This document shows, piece after piece, positions 46,897 to 59,809 of a stretch of 64,000 nucleotides of DNA. Origin of the DNA: Microthyrium microscopicum (lineage: Eukaryota > Ascomycota > Dothideomycetes > Microthyriales > Microthyriaceae); contig MU004231.1 in the NCBI GenBank assembly GCA_010405405.1, positions 675,736 through 739,735 on the forward strand, written 5' to 3'. Positions within the stretch are counted from its first letter, which is position 1. Each line of letters opens with the position of its first letter. The notes under the pieces were generated by a model that searched no databases, was not told where the DNA came from, and was given only the letters and a program-made list of their open reading frames with translations. The position numbers and the translations under genes were made by a program.

Positions 46897-47626
46897 TCTC
46901 ACTGTTGATTTCGGTAGCTTTTTGATGGAGGAAAAGACTGATCTTATGGCTTGATGATTTTAAGAGTGATCGAAGAACCGGATGAAGAGACGAAATCAAA
47001 GATCTTCAGCTCTTCGGATTGAACTTGTGATATCGGTGCCTAGAGAGACTTGGGAGCAGGAAGGTGCACCCCGCAGGGTTAGAAGTCGCGAAGCGTCGTA
47101 CTTTCCCTTCATCGGCCGTTGCGCCTGCCATTCTGCGAAGCTTGATGGGAGCTTGAGGAAGGTACATATGTACGAATGTTTCCATTACCCATCCCTCCCC
47201 GCGGTAGCTAACCAAACAGTACGAATGTCGACAGAAAATGAGTTTGCACATCATTTGTGACAATTTTTTGTGCAGATCATTTCGTGGGGTACGGATAAGG
47301 CTGACCATAAGGCTGAGGCTGATCGCCCGCTTGATCAAAGCGCTGACGGTACTTACCACCCCCGATGAAGATATTGAAGCAATTTAATTTCTTCGTAGGC
47401 ACTTAACAATGGCTCGATACAAATTGCCATAACTGTCCTACGGCCAATGTAAGTACCTGAAATGGGTTTAGCACGATTTCGCTATACTGGATCTTATCAA
47501 TTACGACTAATTGAATCTGTTTAAGCTCTCCACGGACTTGTATCCACGAAGAATATAAGGTGGGGTTCACAGCCAACAGATCTAACAGAGGATGTACCTC
47601 ATCACTTTATTCGCGTTTTTTCAGTC
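46897..47626. other. Divergent intergenic region
   Basis: This is 730 nt between the divergent starts of the MYND gene (46896) and the carboxylesterase (47627). No supported gene or repeat. Confidence 0.5.
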
Positions 47627-49349
47627 ATGATGGTTCCAAAGTTGAGCCTTTCCTGCTCCTTGTTTGCGCTGGCGGGTCTCGGCCATTGCTTCGTCCAAGA
47701 GCCAAGGGTTACTCTAGACACTGGCATCTGGAAAGGAGTAGCTCAAAGCGTGAGTTCCAATACTGCATCTGTGCATAAATATCTAGGCATACCGTTTGCA
47801 ACAGTGCCGCTGCGCTTCGGGCCGCCACAGCTCCCACTCGAGTCAAAAGTGGAGCGCAATGCAGACAAACATGCTCCAGCATGTATCCAGGGCTCCATGG
47901 GTTCAACAGGAGGACCTGAAGGTAGAGAGAGCGAGAGCGAAGACTGCTTATATCTCAATGTTTTTACTCCGGCACCATCCAATGCTTCAACTGAAGGGAA
48001 AGCTGTCATGGTTTGGATATTCGGCGGTGGATTGCAGTTTGGAAGTGCTTCCACGCCTACATACGATGGTACTTCGTTCGCAGCAAACCAGGATGTTATT
48101 CTAGTCGCCCCGAACTATAGGACTAATGGTTAGTAGTGGAGTTATGTCAAAGGCGTTTTCTGACTTCATATAGTCTTTGGCTTTCCCGGTCCAATTCCTG
48201 GAGTATCACCAAAAGAAAGAAACCTCGGATTCTTGGACCAACGCATGGCTCTGCAATGGGTGCAGAAGAACATTGCGAAATTTGGAGGCGATCCTAAACG
48301 TGTAACGATCTTCGGCGAAAGTGCTGGTGCAAGATCCGTAGACTTTCATCTCCTGACAAATACAAACAACACACCATTCCGCGCGGTTATCGTGCAGTCA
48401 GGCAGTACACACATCACAGCTGGAAGAAAAGGAAGGATGCCGGCGTCCAACTCATCTTCACTTCCGATGTTCGTGTCACTTGCCAAAAAGCTTGGGTGCT
48501 CGGATGAGGCTACCATGCTCGAATGTACAAGGAAGTTGCCAGTGGCTGATATCAAAAAGGGTCTTGCCGGATTGTCGTTTGGTGCAAGCGAGGATGGGGA
48601 TTTCACAACGGTCAAAGATGCCGAAAAGTGGCGAAGGGACCATCGAGCTGCTAATGTTTCCTTGCTTATAGGGGTAAGTGTGCGATGTAGAGTACGATGA
48701 TCGCCAATTGTGACTGACGATGCTTCTAGACAAATGCAGAAGAAGCCAAGCTAGGCATTGCACCGCGTGGCATGACCTTGGACGCGTATTTGAATGCCAA
48801 CTTTCCAGCCGCATTGAAGCAAGAGATTCTCGCGGCCTATAAGCCTGGACCAGATACCCCATATAAGACGGATTTCGACGCTATCGCAGGAATAGAAACG
48901 GATATTGGATTCACATGTGTGACCTCGAGGGAGTCTAAAGTCAGTGCAGAATCGGGATATCGTAAGTTGACTCGCCCATCATCTGTGGTGTAAGTAAGCT
49001 AACAGACACAGCAACTTGGCGATATCTGTTTAATGCTTCATATCCAAATACCGAAAAGTTCCCGGGCAGCGGCGCCTACCACTCAGCCGAAATCCAGTTC
49101 GTGTTCGGTAACCTGAAAGCTAAGCCACCATCACCTCCTGAAGAGATCTCTCTCATGAAAGTTATGCAGTCGACATGGGCGAAATTTGCAAAGAATCCGG
49201 CTGAAGGTCCGGGATGGGACATGGTTGGGTCCAAGAGCAACGAAGACCTTGGCCATTTCAACTACAATGGTAAGCTAATCTCGGAACCAGCCGTGTTCCT
49301 GGATCGTTGGTGTCGGCAGATTTGGGAGCCCAGGGGCTACGTAGAGTAA
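47627..49349 (+). CDS. Secreted type-B carboxylesterase/lipase
   Basis: Four exons (47627-48128, 48174-48673, 48730-48961, 49012-49349) give 523 residues. A signal peptide is likely at the N-terminus ([21 protein letters not shown]); the start could also be the second Met. The alpha/beta-hydrolase fold follows type-B order: [43 protein letters not shown] (oxyanion hole), [19 protein letters not shown] with FGGDP, and the nucleophile elbow FGESAGA. The probable catalytic His is in [13 protein letters not shown]. Such enzymes hydrolyse carboxylic esters outside the cell. The third acceptor must be the second of two close AGs (49011) to give the conserved PTWRYLF. A few NxS/NxT sites agree with secretion. 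The substrate is not predictable. Confidence 0.92.
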
Positions 49350-52147
49350 AATAGAAAGAGAAAGGACCTACCGCAGGATTTGAGTTTGAAATTGAATTTT
49401 GCAAGATTTTCTTTGGCTTAATGGTCTGTGACAAGCCTTCAAAAGCAAGGTACGGCGAAGTACTGTAGCACTCCTGCAGTGTGCAGTGTTATGCGCATGT
49501 CAAAATCCGGTATCATCGCTTTGATATGCGAAGGCGTTGATTTTTCTTACCGATTGTTGGAACATTGTGTGAGTATTGTAAGCAACATCAAATTGCTACC
49601 AGTGCCTGACCGAGAATTCGAGATATTTGAAGATTTTGAGCTCCAAAGCCCAGACAAGGCGAATATGAGGAGAAGATTCCATAATAATCGCACTGTTATA
49701 TTGACAAGGGGTGTTGGCGTTTAGACCACTTCGTAGAAGCCATAAAACCTTGGCATTAAGTAATATACAATATAACCTTGGGCGCCACCATTGTCGATCA
49801 TTCGAGGAGAAACCAGAGAGTGTTTCTTTCAATTGGCTGTAGTTGAGTTTGCAAATGACGACGTTTAAGCACGATGCAACATTGCATATAATGACTATTT
49901 TTCATGGTCGAAGTTCGAACATCAAATACTTCTTGAGCATTTCTGTCATTGTTATATCATTGAAATGTAGAATCACCCCTTATAGCAGTGACCCAGACAG
50001 GTGGGACCAGCAGATGAGCGGCAGGCTTTGAATCTGGGGCGGACAAGGGCTTTGAAAAGTACCTTGAGAAGATCGTTGCTCCTTTTAGCAGTGGGCAACC
50101 GAAATGTCGTTGTGCCTTTTGCTGCAAAGCTGACGACACCTCTCAAAAACTTCCACGGCCTGTGGATATCAAATCGCACTACAACACTAAAATCTTCATA
50201 GAATGAATATATCAACCATAGCCTTCATCACCCGTCGTCAGTTTTCCTAGTTCTAGGGACAGATGGATCCCACGTTGCGCAGCTTCGGACTCTTTCTAGG
50301 TACCGTGCCACAACATGGGATAGGTTCATCCATCTCCTCGGCGGATACAGGGCATGGCGTTGGCCAGGCGGCTTTCACCTGTCCAGATTCCAGAAGCAGC
50401 GATGGCAAGCGTTTGTTTAAAGTAAGAACACGAGACACAGCAATTTGCGAGACTCGCCAAACCCTGTGCGGAGCAGCTCCGACAACGTATGAGTATATTA
50501 TCAACCACACTACTATGGAAGGAGTCTCTTCCACATTCTCAGGTTACGCGGTAGTTATTTCTCTACTTGTAGCAGAAGTACACGCCGTCGAGTGACAAGA
50601 GTGCAAGAACCAGAACCTGATCAGGGAAAGCGAACATGGTTCAAGACCCATCCCCTGTGAGTCGTCATGGCACAACATAACTTCTGCATATTCGCGCCAT
50701 CCAGTGAACTGGCAGACTGTTGGACATTGAACACAGTGCAGGCACTGGATCAAAACCTTCCCAAAAGATGCGAGGAAAGGCTCCAAGCTTGAAGGTGCCG
50801 CCGGTTAATTTCTTGGAAAAAACAGGGCAAACAGACGTACTGGCTTGATGCTAGTTAATTATGCATTGAGTGCCAGAACAGCGCGTGCAACCACGAAACA
50901 TGTCTTTGCCTCACGTAAAAGTTGCCAGTTTTCAACTGCTTGACTGCTTCCGATAAATGCGAAAAGACTATAACGTCAGCGTGTCCAGCGTTCGCGACTT
51001 CCGTAACCTTTCAAATCTCCATATCCATATCCATATCCATTTTCTTTTCTTTGCCCCCAAGCGTGTCAGACTCGTCGTCTTGAGCCCTTCAAAGGTCTCG
51101 TCATCCACCTATCCACTCTTACGAAAGCATTTGTCTTGATCTTCGAAAAGAACAAACGTCGATCTTCACTAGCACCAACCAACCAATATCTTTTTTTGAA
51201 TTGACGCACGCCTGCGCCGGCCACTGTTTATGGCCCCGTTGCGCGGTTGTTTATTTGACTGGGCGCTCTTGTCAAGTGTGAAATAGGCTGTGTCGTCTCA
51301 GCCTCGTTGACCAAAGAAAAACTGGCAGAACAGCCAGGTTTCAGCGTGCCTCAATTGCACTTTGTAACAATTTTCAACACCCTTCAAAAGCCGAACAACC
51401 CCCGTCTCCAGCTTTCAGTAGTAGCTGGAATAATTACTGACCAGGTTTTGCACTGGTTGATCACTTCATTCATAACTTTTCCAAGAATCTGACAAGGTTG
51501 CCAAGCTCCAGATCGAGACCGCTACGCCTCCCAACACCTCAAGGCTCAAGCAACGCCTTTTCTCACCGGGCGTCTGACCAAACGTGGAGAGCTACGGATC
51601 GAGTCGATCGACAGCCCACCAATTCCACGCCGTTGCGTGCTCATTCTGAATTCAGTCATTCTCGAACCAAAAATACCCGACTGCATAAAGTGCACTGCCT
51701 TGGAAAATTCCCTTCAGGAGTCAGGACAAGTCAAGAATACAACAAGAGCTAATCTGCTTTGGCCAATATTACTAGACCAGTTCCACACAGGTTGCGTTGG
51801 CACGTTAGGCTGCTCAGTCACACAAGTTACAACCTTCAATTCACTGCCATCGTTACCTTTCTTTCTTCTTCCTTCTACCTCCTACCTAAAAACTCCTACG
51901 TTGGCACGAATGCAAAGATCACACTCATTTGATCGCATTTTCTGAGTCCACACTCGATCGAGTAGGCTGAGAAAACTGTTACGAGACAGGCTGCGCCACT
52001 ACTACGACCTCGCTGCTGTTATTTGCTCACGACAGCCACTAGATCGTTAGCATTTCCGCCCCCAGAGCCGCACCACGCCGCACGCCTCCTGTCCGTTGGT
52101 TCGGAGCCCCTACCCAAGGTTGTTGGCACTACTAAGAAAGACTAAAG
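49350..52147. other. 2.8-kb intergenic region upstream of the DUF8004-like gene
   Basis: No supported gene; frames such as 50263-50595 (+, 110 codons) have no motif. A short (CCATAT) repeat lies at 51019-51040. From about 51000 onward the sequence is pyrimidine-rich with AAC/CAA tracts typical of long fungal 5' leaders, with several upstream ATGs before the start at 52148. Confidence 0.5.
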
Positions 52148-55100
52148 ATGGCTTCTGACAGGCGAAAATCCCTGAATCGTCTCTCGGCGCTGTTTTTGCC
52201 TCGTACAAAGACCTTTGATGGCCCAGTTGGTTTATCCAAAGACTCCCCTAGTCCAACTGCACGAAAAGTTCGAAAACTGTCGGCACCATTGCTTACAGCT
52301 ATGTCCTTCTCGTCAAATTGGCCTCTTCCGGAATCCGCAGAGCACGCTGCAGAGACTCAGGTACCGGCCGCTAGTGCATTGGTTAGCCAAACGTCAACGT
52401 CGCCCCCGTCCCATAGAGCTGGACATCTCTCTACCCCAGAAAATGCGCTGATAACATCCCCTCTGGAAAATGGTCCCAAGAGATCCAGTACATTCCCTCT
52501 GGCGGCACCGGAAGTTGTTACTGGACAAGACCAACTTGAGGCACCGATTTCGCCTCCGTTTGCAAATGCGCAACGTCCACGGTCGGCTTCTTCATCAAGT
52601 TTTGTAGGAGGTGGTGGACCTTTGCAGGGAGGAGGAGGGCTTCAACAAGGACTTGGATTCCCAAATGGGCGCGGCCCTGTTCTTCCCAACGTCATTTCGA
52701 CGGGGGTGCACTCGCATTCAACTGCAGACCTGCTTCAACCCCAGCAAAATCAACACCATCGTCTACTAAAGCAGCAAAAAAGTGAAAATGCCCTCCGTCA
52801 CAAGGCCAGTGCTGCTACTTCAGCGAACCGTGCTGTCAGTGCAAACGCTGCTATATTCCAACCATCGCGCGCTGCTCTCATCCCTCCGCTTCCTACAGAT
52901 ATCCCTCTCCCCGTCCAAAACACTTTGCAAAAACCTCCTCTCCAGAAAAAGAAGAAGAGCTGGTTGCCCGGGAAATCCACTTCGAAAATGAAGCATAAAA
53001 AAGAGCCGTTACCCGCCGCCTGGATAGCTGCTTTGGATGAAAAGGTTCCATACAACTTGGCACCCTTGGCGACAGGTTCGAGAGTACGTATCTCATTTTG
53101 ATCGCGGCAACCGAACTAACATATTTACAGATTCCAGAACTCTGGCAAGAGACAGGAAATGTCCTCGTACACCTATTTCCCAAATCTGCGAACAAAGAAC
53201 CTGCAATTCGAATCAATGCCGACCTTATATCATCCAGTTCTGTCCTCACATCCATAGCTCACGGGAACCTCTATAGCTCAGCGAGTGCCCGGCAGTCACG
53301 GTCGAGTTTAGGCCAAGGACCAGTCTCGTTTGACCCGCAAAGTCAACGAATTCAAGCAAACACACCGGGGAGCACTTCCATAAGCAACTCGCCGAATGCT
53401 TCACACACGGATGGATCCGATAATTCGAGAGAGGCAAGAGGCTTAGTTGATGTTGATGAGTCTCAGATGGTCCATCTTTATCTTCCGGTAGAGCTGGACA
53501 ATCCTAATGCCCATCAACTATCTCAGGAAGATGTACAGAAACTCCTTCTGGTTCGAAACCTTTTTGCCTTCCTCGTTGGCACATCATTAATATGCACCCC
53601 GAAATACCCAAGCACCTTCAATGTTTTCTGCCAGATCTCAAATCTACTCTTTCAATATGGGTTCTCCAACATGGACTCTTCTACTTTTGGAGAAGCTGCG
53701 AATAGCAGTTTTGAGCAATACATTCAAGAATTGGGAATTGTGGATGTTCGACATAGCACAGAGCACAATATTCAAGCGCTTGTTCTTGGCGAAAGAATGC
53801 GGTCTTCAGTTCTCTGGAACGAAGCCTTTGTGCACGCAGTTGGAAGATATAACGACATCTATGCGTCACACTCTGAAATATTCAAAGCTCTATCACCCAC
53901 CGGAGTCTCAAGGATTGAGAGAGCGCATATGGATCTCGAAAAGCGCATCATTCGAATTGGCCACCAGATAACCGATTTCGACTTTCCGAGTGTTTTTGCA
54001 GGCATTATGAACAGCCGAATGGCAGAAGAGCGAGAACTTGTTCGCTTCGAGCAATGGAGAACAGCATTCAACCACACACGGAAGTTCATGATAACCTACC
54101 TGAAGAGCAAGCACAAGTCTTGGCCACCTAAGAAGCGGAAGCATGCTGGCTTGAGCGTTCCAGCTCTGAGCCGCACGGTTTTGCAAGGCTTGTACAATGA
54201 CATTGCAGTTATCTATGATCTTTTAGTCGACCGCAAGCATCCGTCATCTCGTCTAAAGATTATGGGAAGAAACGCGCACCCTCACATGGATCGAAGGATC
54301 GAAGCCTTGCGCAAGGTTCTCAAAGAGTATGACGCCTCGGGAAGCCCAGTGTACCCAGTCATGCCATTCGATGCTCCACGTCTGCCACGCATATCACCAA
54401 ATGATGATGATGCTTCCAACCCAAAGAAAGTTGGAAAGAACGAACTTAGTGTATTGCTGAAAGCCAGCTACAACAAGGATACTCATGACGCAAGACATCC
54501 CTTTTCGCAGCTGTGGCAGAGCTTCGAGTTCAGGTCTACGACTGGTATGACAATCGACAAAGTCGCCAACTTCCGACTTGGCGCGTGGCTCTTTTTCTAT
54601 TGCGTTCTTCAGGCTTTGCCCATGCTCACAGTAGATGCACCAGTTGCAAAATACACTGAAGGTGTCGACTATTTCCTTTGCCAACCACCCCGTGGCCGCT
54701 TACAATGGTCCAAAGAAGGCACAGCTTGGGAGTGGTTCCGCGATCCAGTCACTGGAGTCGTGACCCAACTTTCAAAAGACGCCATAGATATGAGCGACGA
54801 GGCCTTATATTGTCTCAGCCACTGTTGGCAGATGAGCGCTATCTGGGAACAAGATTTGATATTGTACCCTGGCAGACCTTCTACGGTCACGTCCGAAGCC
54901 TCACGCACTCCACCAATGTACGCTCAAGGACATCCTTCGTTGCCAACACCGCCGGCAAGCGAATATTCGTCTGAGCCCAGATACAGCGCCACAAGTTCTC
55001 AAGGCCACTTCTCCTTGTATGGCCAGCAGCATCAAGCTCCAGGCCAGATGGAGCCGGTTCAAGAGTCTTATCCCCGGGAATACCCTGGCTCGCCACAATC

Positions 55101-55506
55101 ATACACTCAATTTGAAAGCTCCCCACAACTAACCGCGCATGATCAATCTCCCCGAACCTACGCACAAAATTACCACCAAAGCTCGCCCGATCTCCTCGGT
55201 CTCGAGGCACCCTCACCTTTTGCACAGGACGAGCATCGAGAAATGGGTCAGCCACGATCCCGCAACGGCTCACCCTATGGCCTGAATCGCCGTGGAAATC
55301 GCGAGAGCATTCTCATGATGGGTCTAGAGCGCCTCCCTGTTCCACAGCCTTCCTCGCCCATGAGTCGAGAGCAAAGAAGCGCACGAACAGCTAGCATGAC
55401 GTTTGAAGAGATTCTTGCGCCTCCGCCTGGTGTCCAAGAGCTGGACCAGAAACGGGCGCGTAGTCGATCCCGACAGACAAGTCGAGCTAGTGCGCTATTC
55501 ATCTAA
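52148..55506 (+). CDS. DUF8004-like fungal protein of unknown function
   Basis: Two exons (52148-53083 and 53131-55506, intron 47 nt) give 1103 residues. The first 290 residues are disordered (Ser/Pro, a Gly-rich run GGGGPLQGGGGLQQG, then KKKKSWLPGKSTSK). A globular core follows from about 310 to 760, with DVQKLLLVRNLFAFLVGTSL, FNVFCQISNLLFQYGFSNMD, DFDFPSVFAGIMNSRMAEE and KYTEGVDYFLCQPPRGRLQW. I associate these with a conserved Pezizomycotina family annotated DUF8004; that label is from memory and less sure than the gene itself. The C-terminal 300 residues are again disordered, Pro/Gln/Tyr/Ser-rich, ending with RSRSRQTSRAS. No catalytic motif is seen. The core and its flanks resemble scaffold or signalling proteins, by inference only. 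Confidence 0.85.
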
Positions 55507-56249
55507 TCCTCTGATACGACACCGAAACTGCAAACACCTGGAAGAGAAGTGCGGAAGGACGTAATGGAAGGAATGAGAAGTCAGGGCCTCTCCTATCACA
55601 ACCTACATCTTTATCCCATGGCGACACAAGGAAATTTCCTAGCACTCGGTTTCCATACAAGATACCCTCAGCATCATCGACCTCCAATACCTACTCTTAC
55701 AGTTCCTCATTTTTATCAATAATCCTCTGTCCACCCGGAAGGAAACCTGGTGATTACGTCTCACCCTAATGAAAGTTCCTACCAATGACTCTGTCCTTTG
55801 TTCTATATTTTCCCACAAAAGAGGCATTGGCGAAAAAGTGCATATCATCTGTACAGTTGGAAATCAAATTGGGCGTTTTCTCTATTTTTTTCCTGTATCA
55901 TCATCATATGCCATTTGCCTTTTTGTTCTTTTAGCAATTAATAGCGAGCATTTGACGTCTCTGCATATAGTCTCATAGACTTGAAATTCGAATTTTATAT
56001 CCTTTCGCTGTCTATATAATCATGCGCCGCTTTATGGTGAATCTTGTGAAATCTAGCCTCGGATGCCGCTGACCCGCTTGCGCGCTGCTCCGTTTGCGTT
56101 GCGGGGAGTACCGAGTATCAAGTATTATCAGCATCACTGTATTCGAACATTGTAAATACTTCTTATTCTCTTGGTATCGTTTTGATTCATAGACCGAATA
56201 GATTCAATTGACGACTTGCTCTCAATATAAAAGTGTAGCACCAGCAACG
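55507..56249. other. Intergenic
   Basis: This is 743 nt between genes on the same strand. The second half is AT-rich and holds the SDR promoter. No supported gene. Confidence 0.5.
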
Positions 56250-57613
56250 ATGCCATACGCTCTCAAAGGCCGAACTGTGCTTGTAACAGGTGGCTCACGG
56301 TCGGTCTCTTCCAACAAATCCCTACTGAGATTATGAACAATTCATTGAGACATGGGTACTGACATATTCAAAGCGGCCTAGGTGCAGTCATTTGCGAGAA
56401 GTTCGCCGCTGAAGGATGTAATATCGCCATCAACTACGCCAACGCGGAAGAGCCTGCGCAAAAGCTCTCCGAGAAACTGAAGAAGGAATACGGCATCAAG
56501 ACTCTTGTGCTAAAAGCTGTAACTTTACCCTCTATCGATTCTTGTTCAGTGCGAGAGACTGAAATAGACAGGATTGTGGAGTGATTGCCGAGATTCAACA
56601 GTTGGTTAAAGACACGATTAAGGAGTTTGGCGGATTAGATGTGGTTATTGGAAATGCAGTAAGTGTTTGTTATCATTCATATTTTGTTCAAGTTTCAATT
56701 ATGATATTGTCATCTCGTTTAGACGCTGTCAGAAAATGCTATCATAGTTCGCTTCATGTTTTTAGTATACAGGTTTTCTTGTTACATTTCAGGTCTCCTT
56801 CCTTTTTCTCTGCGAATGCTCTTCGCGTTTTGACGATCTGGTCTGAAGGAAGAACGGCAACATGCTAACGGGAGAGCAAGGGCTGGACAAAGTTTTCGAC
56901 ATTCGGTGACCTCGATGCGCTCACGGAAAAAGACTGGGATAAAGTTGGTATTCATCCATTACATGTCGAGATTGTTTGCTGATGGTGCACTAGTGTTGGG
57001 CAGTGAATGTCAAGGGCCAGATGGCTCTGCTTCGTGCTGCGATGCCAACTTTCAATGCTAACGAACAAGGTGTGTCATTCCGACTGGAAGTAAGGATGGT
57101 TGATGCTCTCCAACATCGGTCTTGATCAGAGTCTAACAACCCTCTGTAAACAGGTGGAGCTTTCATCATAACGTCCTCCATTGCGGGAACATCGACGGCA
57201 GGGTCCAGTATGCCATATAGCGTTACGAAAGCAGCGCAATTGCATTTGATGCGTTGCCTTGCAAGCACCCAGGGTCCTAAGGCCAGAATAAATGCAGTAC
57301 TGCCAGGTCTGCTGCTGACAGATTGGGTAAGCATTTTCGTGCAAGTCCAGATTACTCCGTAGTAGCTGATCTTCGTTTCTCCTGACAGGGTCTACTCTAT
57401 TCGAAAGAAAAGATAGCTCAGATTACAGAAGCGGCTGCTTTAAAGACCGTCACCGATCTTGGCGATTGCGCAGACATGTACGTAACCATCGCCAAGAACT
57501 CCTCGATGACTGGGCAGCGGGTTGCGATTGGTAAGTTTTGAATTCTTCTTCGACTCTGTGACTCGGAGCTGACAACCAGTGAAGACGCCGGAGTGAATAT
57601 TACCGCCTTTTAG
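56250..57613 (+). CDS. Short-chain dehydrogenase/reductase (classical SDR)
   Basis: Eight exons (56250-56299, 56374-56518, 56572-56658, 56881-56943, 56994-57069, 57154-57326, 57389-57530, 57585-57613) give 254 residues, a normal classical SDR length. The cofactor motif TGGSRGLG (13-20) is rebuilt across the first join. GNAG closes the Rossmann half, and the catalytic Ser149, Tyr162 and Lys166 are in ITSSIAG and PYSVTKA. The tail GQRVAIDAGVNITAF needs the acceptor at 57584. The residues after the Gly motif suggest NADP(H). Substrate unknown. Intron 3 is 222 nt, far longer than the others, and the donors of introns 1 and 4 (GTCGGT, GTTGGT) are weak, so several isoforms are possible. It converges on mct1, with about 300 nt between stop codons. 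Confidence 0.85.
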
Positions 57614-57921
57614 TGCAGATAAACTCAATCTTGTATCAAGCGGTTCTCAGTAACTGCCTGTGGTTAGACGTAGTCCAGGAACTGATACAGTCGGTGGAGG
57701 GGGCCATAGCCGTTGGACAATAGCTGGATTGTACGCATTTATCGGCGACTTGTATGCAGACCTCTTGGGTTCTGGGTGTTTTGCCTGAGGCGTTGGTGTA
57801 GACGGCGCGAGTGCAGTCTGTGGTGTAGGATCTTCGTGGTATCTAAAAATAAAACGACGGATCTTAGCCCCCGATCTTTTCAAAAATATCTTGGGTAAAG
57901 GGGTAAACAAAAAGATGTGCG
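57614..57921. other. Convergent intergenic region (SDR / mct1)
   Basis: This is 308 nt between converging stop codons, presumably both 3' UTRs. Nothing else is supported. Confidence 0.5.
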
Positions 57922-59170
57922 CTATGCATGGTGGTCGGCATACTCTTCAGTTTCGTCGAGCGCGCGGATACACTCTTCCGCCTCTTGGGGCGATGTGATT
58001 CCCCAAACACCACCACCTTTGACTTGCCCTTTCATGCCCACCTCTTTGCCAACTAGATTGCGACCAACCTTGCCTGGACCGATACCAATCCATCGTTGTA
58101 CTTGCTCTTCTTGGTCAAGATAGCGGACAGACTCCCACCAGCGAACAGTCTCTGTACATTGGCGAGCAAGTAAGTCTTTAAGATCGGCACGTGATTTGAA
58201 TGGTCGTGCTGTGACGTTGGAGATGCATGGTAATCGAGCTGGAAAGTTGACAATATCTTCGTTCGTGATTGAAGAGGGTGTCATTAGTATTCTTTTCATA
58301 AAATCTTGAGCTGGTCGCATCATCAGACTGTGAAATGGGCTTTCTGATGACAAGCGAACAGCGCGTGGATCATGGCCTCCAAATTGTCGCAGATTGGTGA
58401 GTAGAGTATTAATTTTCTCAATACTGCCGGCCAGCACGATTTGGTTCTTGGAGTTGATGTTTGCGATAAACACCTGTTGCACGCCAGGGACGTCTTCCGA
58501 TGAGTTATACTTGGAGCCCTCGGTACTGAGCCCAATAAACTCATAAATGCCTTTTACTAGTGCTCGTAGACGATTTTCATCTTCTGTGACCAGAGCAACC
58601 ATACCCATTGCGCCTCCTGTAGTCTCTGTAGCCAGTTTTGTTGCGCTTGCCATGACCTCACCCCTCTTTCGGACCATCTTCAAAGCATCCTGGAAATTGA
58701 GATAGCCCCCCGCAACCAGGGCTGCAAACTCGCCCAATGAATGCCCAAGAGTGAAATCGACGCGCTGTTCAGTCCGGAACCCAAATTCGTTTTCAAGAAC
58801 TCGTAATATTATATAGGACGTGGCCATGATGGCAGGCTGAGAGTTTTCTGTGGCGTTCAAACTGGCATTTGGACCTTCCGCTATGATTCGGGAGAGGGGC
58901 ATGCGTAGGACATCATCGACCTCCTCTAGCATGGGTTTGACTGTTCGTGGATATGCTTTGAGCCACGGCTCGATCATGCCTACGCGTTGGACGCCGTGAC
59001 CTATAGACTGTCAGCTTGTGTGGTCCAATCGGCCGAATGCCGTATAGCATACCTGGAAAGAAGATGGCAGTCTTCGGTCGCTTGGAAGGAGGTCCAGAGC
59101 TATAACGAGCAGCATATCTGGTTGCTGGCAGAAGAGAAGAGGCTGGTAGTCTAGCAGCGAGAGAAGACAT
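57922..59170 (-). CDS. mct1: Mitochondrial malonyl-CoA:ACP transacylase
   Basis: Two exons (59170-59053 and 59000-57922, intron 52 nt) give 398 residues. The N-terminus (MSSLAARLPASSLLPATRYA, then ARYSSGPPSKRPKT) is a mitochondrial presequence. The FabD-type fold begins TAIFFPGHGVQRVGM across the join. The catalytic serine is Ser127 in the GHSLGEF elbow, and His263 in ESPFHSLM is the second member of the dyad. The enzyme moves malonyl from CoA to acyl-carrier protein for type II fatty-acid and lipoate synthesis in mitochondria. The QPAIMATSYIILRVLE helix and the C-terminal WIGIGPGKVGRNLVGKE are family features. A few extra residues (GLSTEGSKYNSSEDVPGV) form a loop seen in fungal Mct1 proteins. 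Confidence 0.94.
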
Positions 59171-59809
59171 AGTAGCGAGAATCGGAGCGACGCAGTGAAG
59201 CTGGAGACGGGGCCATGGAACGTATTCGTATGAGGTATATAGCTGAGGGATATACCTTTGACAAAAGCAATGGAGGAGGCTGAAGGTCAGAAGGACAATG
59301 CGAGTTTTGAGTGGAGAAAGGAGTCAGAGCAAAAGACGAGTTGACAGACCAAGAATGGAGAGAGGGGGAAAGATTGAAAGTCACGATGTGGGAGAAGTGG
59401 GAGTTTGGTCATGGCATGCTCAATCGTCGACAAGGACCCAATGTCGACCAACGATGACTGGCTAGACTGATATCTGGGGCGCATCGTGGTCAGCCTTGGC
59501 GTGGGCACGGATCATTCAAAACAGCCAAGACAGTTTGAGCTTGACAGCCCGCAAGCCTGAACATCTCCGCACTCAATCGGAACTTTTCGGCTGCCCAAAG
59601 TCTGGGGTTGATCTTTGAGATGCAGTTTATGCTGTTCTGATCTATCTTACTTTGACTCCAAAAGATGATTTGATTGACATGGTACGGAGGTCTATCTATT
59701 CGCTTGGCATAGCTTTCTCATTTGATTCCTCAGTTCACTTCCTGCTACCATGGATGTCTCCAAGTATAGCCACATAGTTCCCGATAAGAATGCCATCTGA
59801 TAGTTCTGC
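59171..59809. other. Intergenic: mct1 upstream region
   Basis: This is upstream of mct1. At 59692-59949 (-) an 85-codon frame reads GAIGVDWGTPVILSTGWQNY then QMAFLSGTMWLYLETSMVAG; it looks protein-like, but I cannot assign it to a family and it lacks a convincing start. It overlaps the inverted repeat described next. Confidence 0.4.

Noticed and set aside
50263-50595. 110-codon frame near the carboxylesterase
   Set aside because: Random-looking composition; an 80-93-codon frame on the other strand overlaps it.
51019-51040. CCATAT microsatellite
   Set aside because: Only three and a half units; too short to mean anything.
56250-59170. SDR plus malonyl transacylase as a fatty-acid gene pair
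   Set aside because: They are convergent, the SDR has no mitochondrial presequence, and nothing links it to ACP substrates; adjacency alone is weak.
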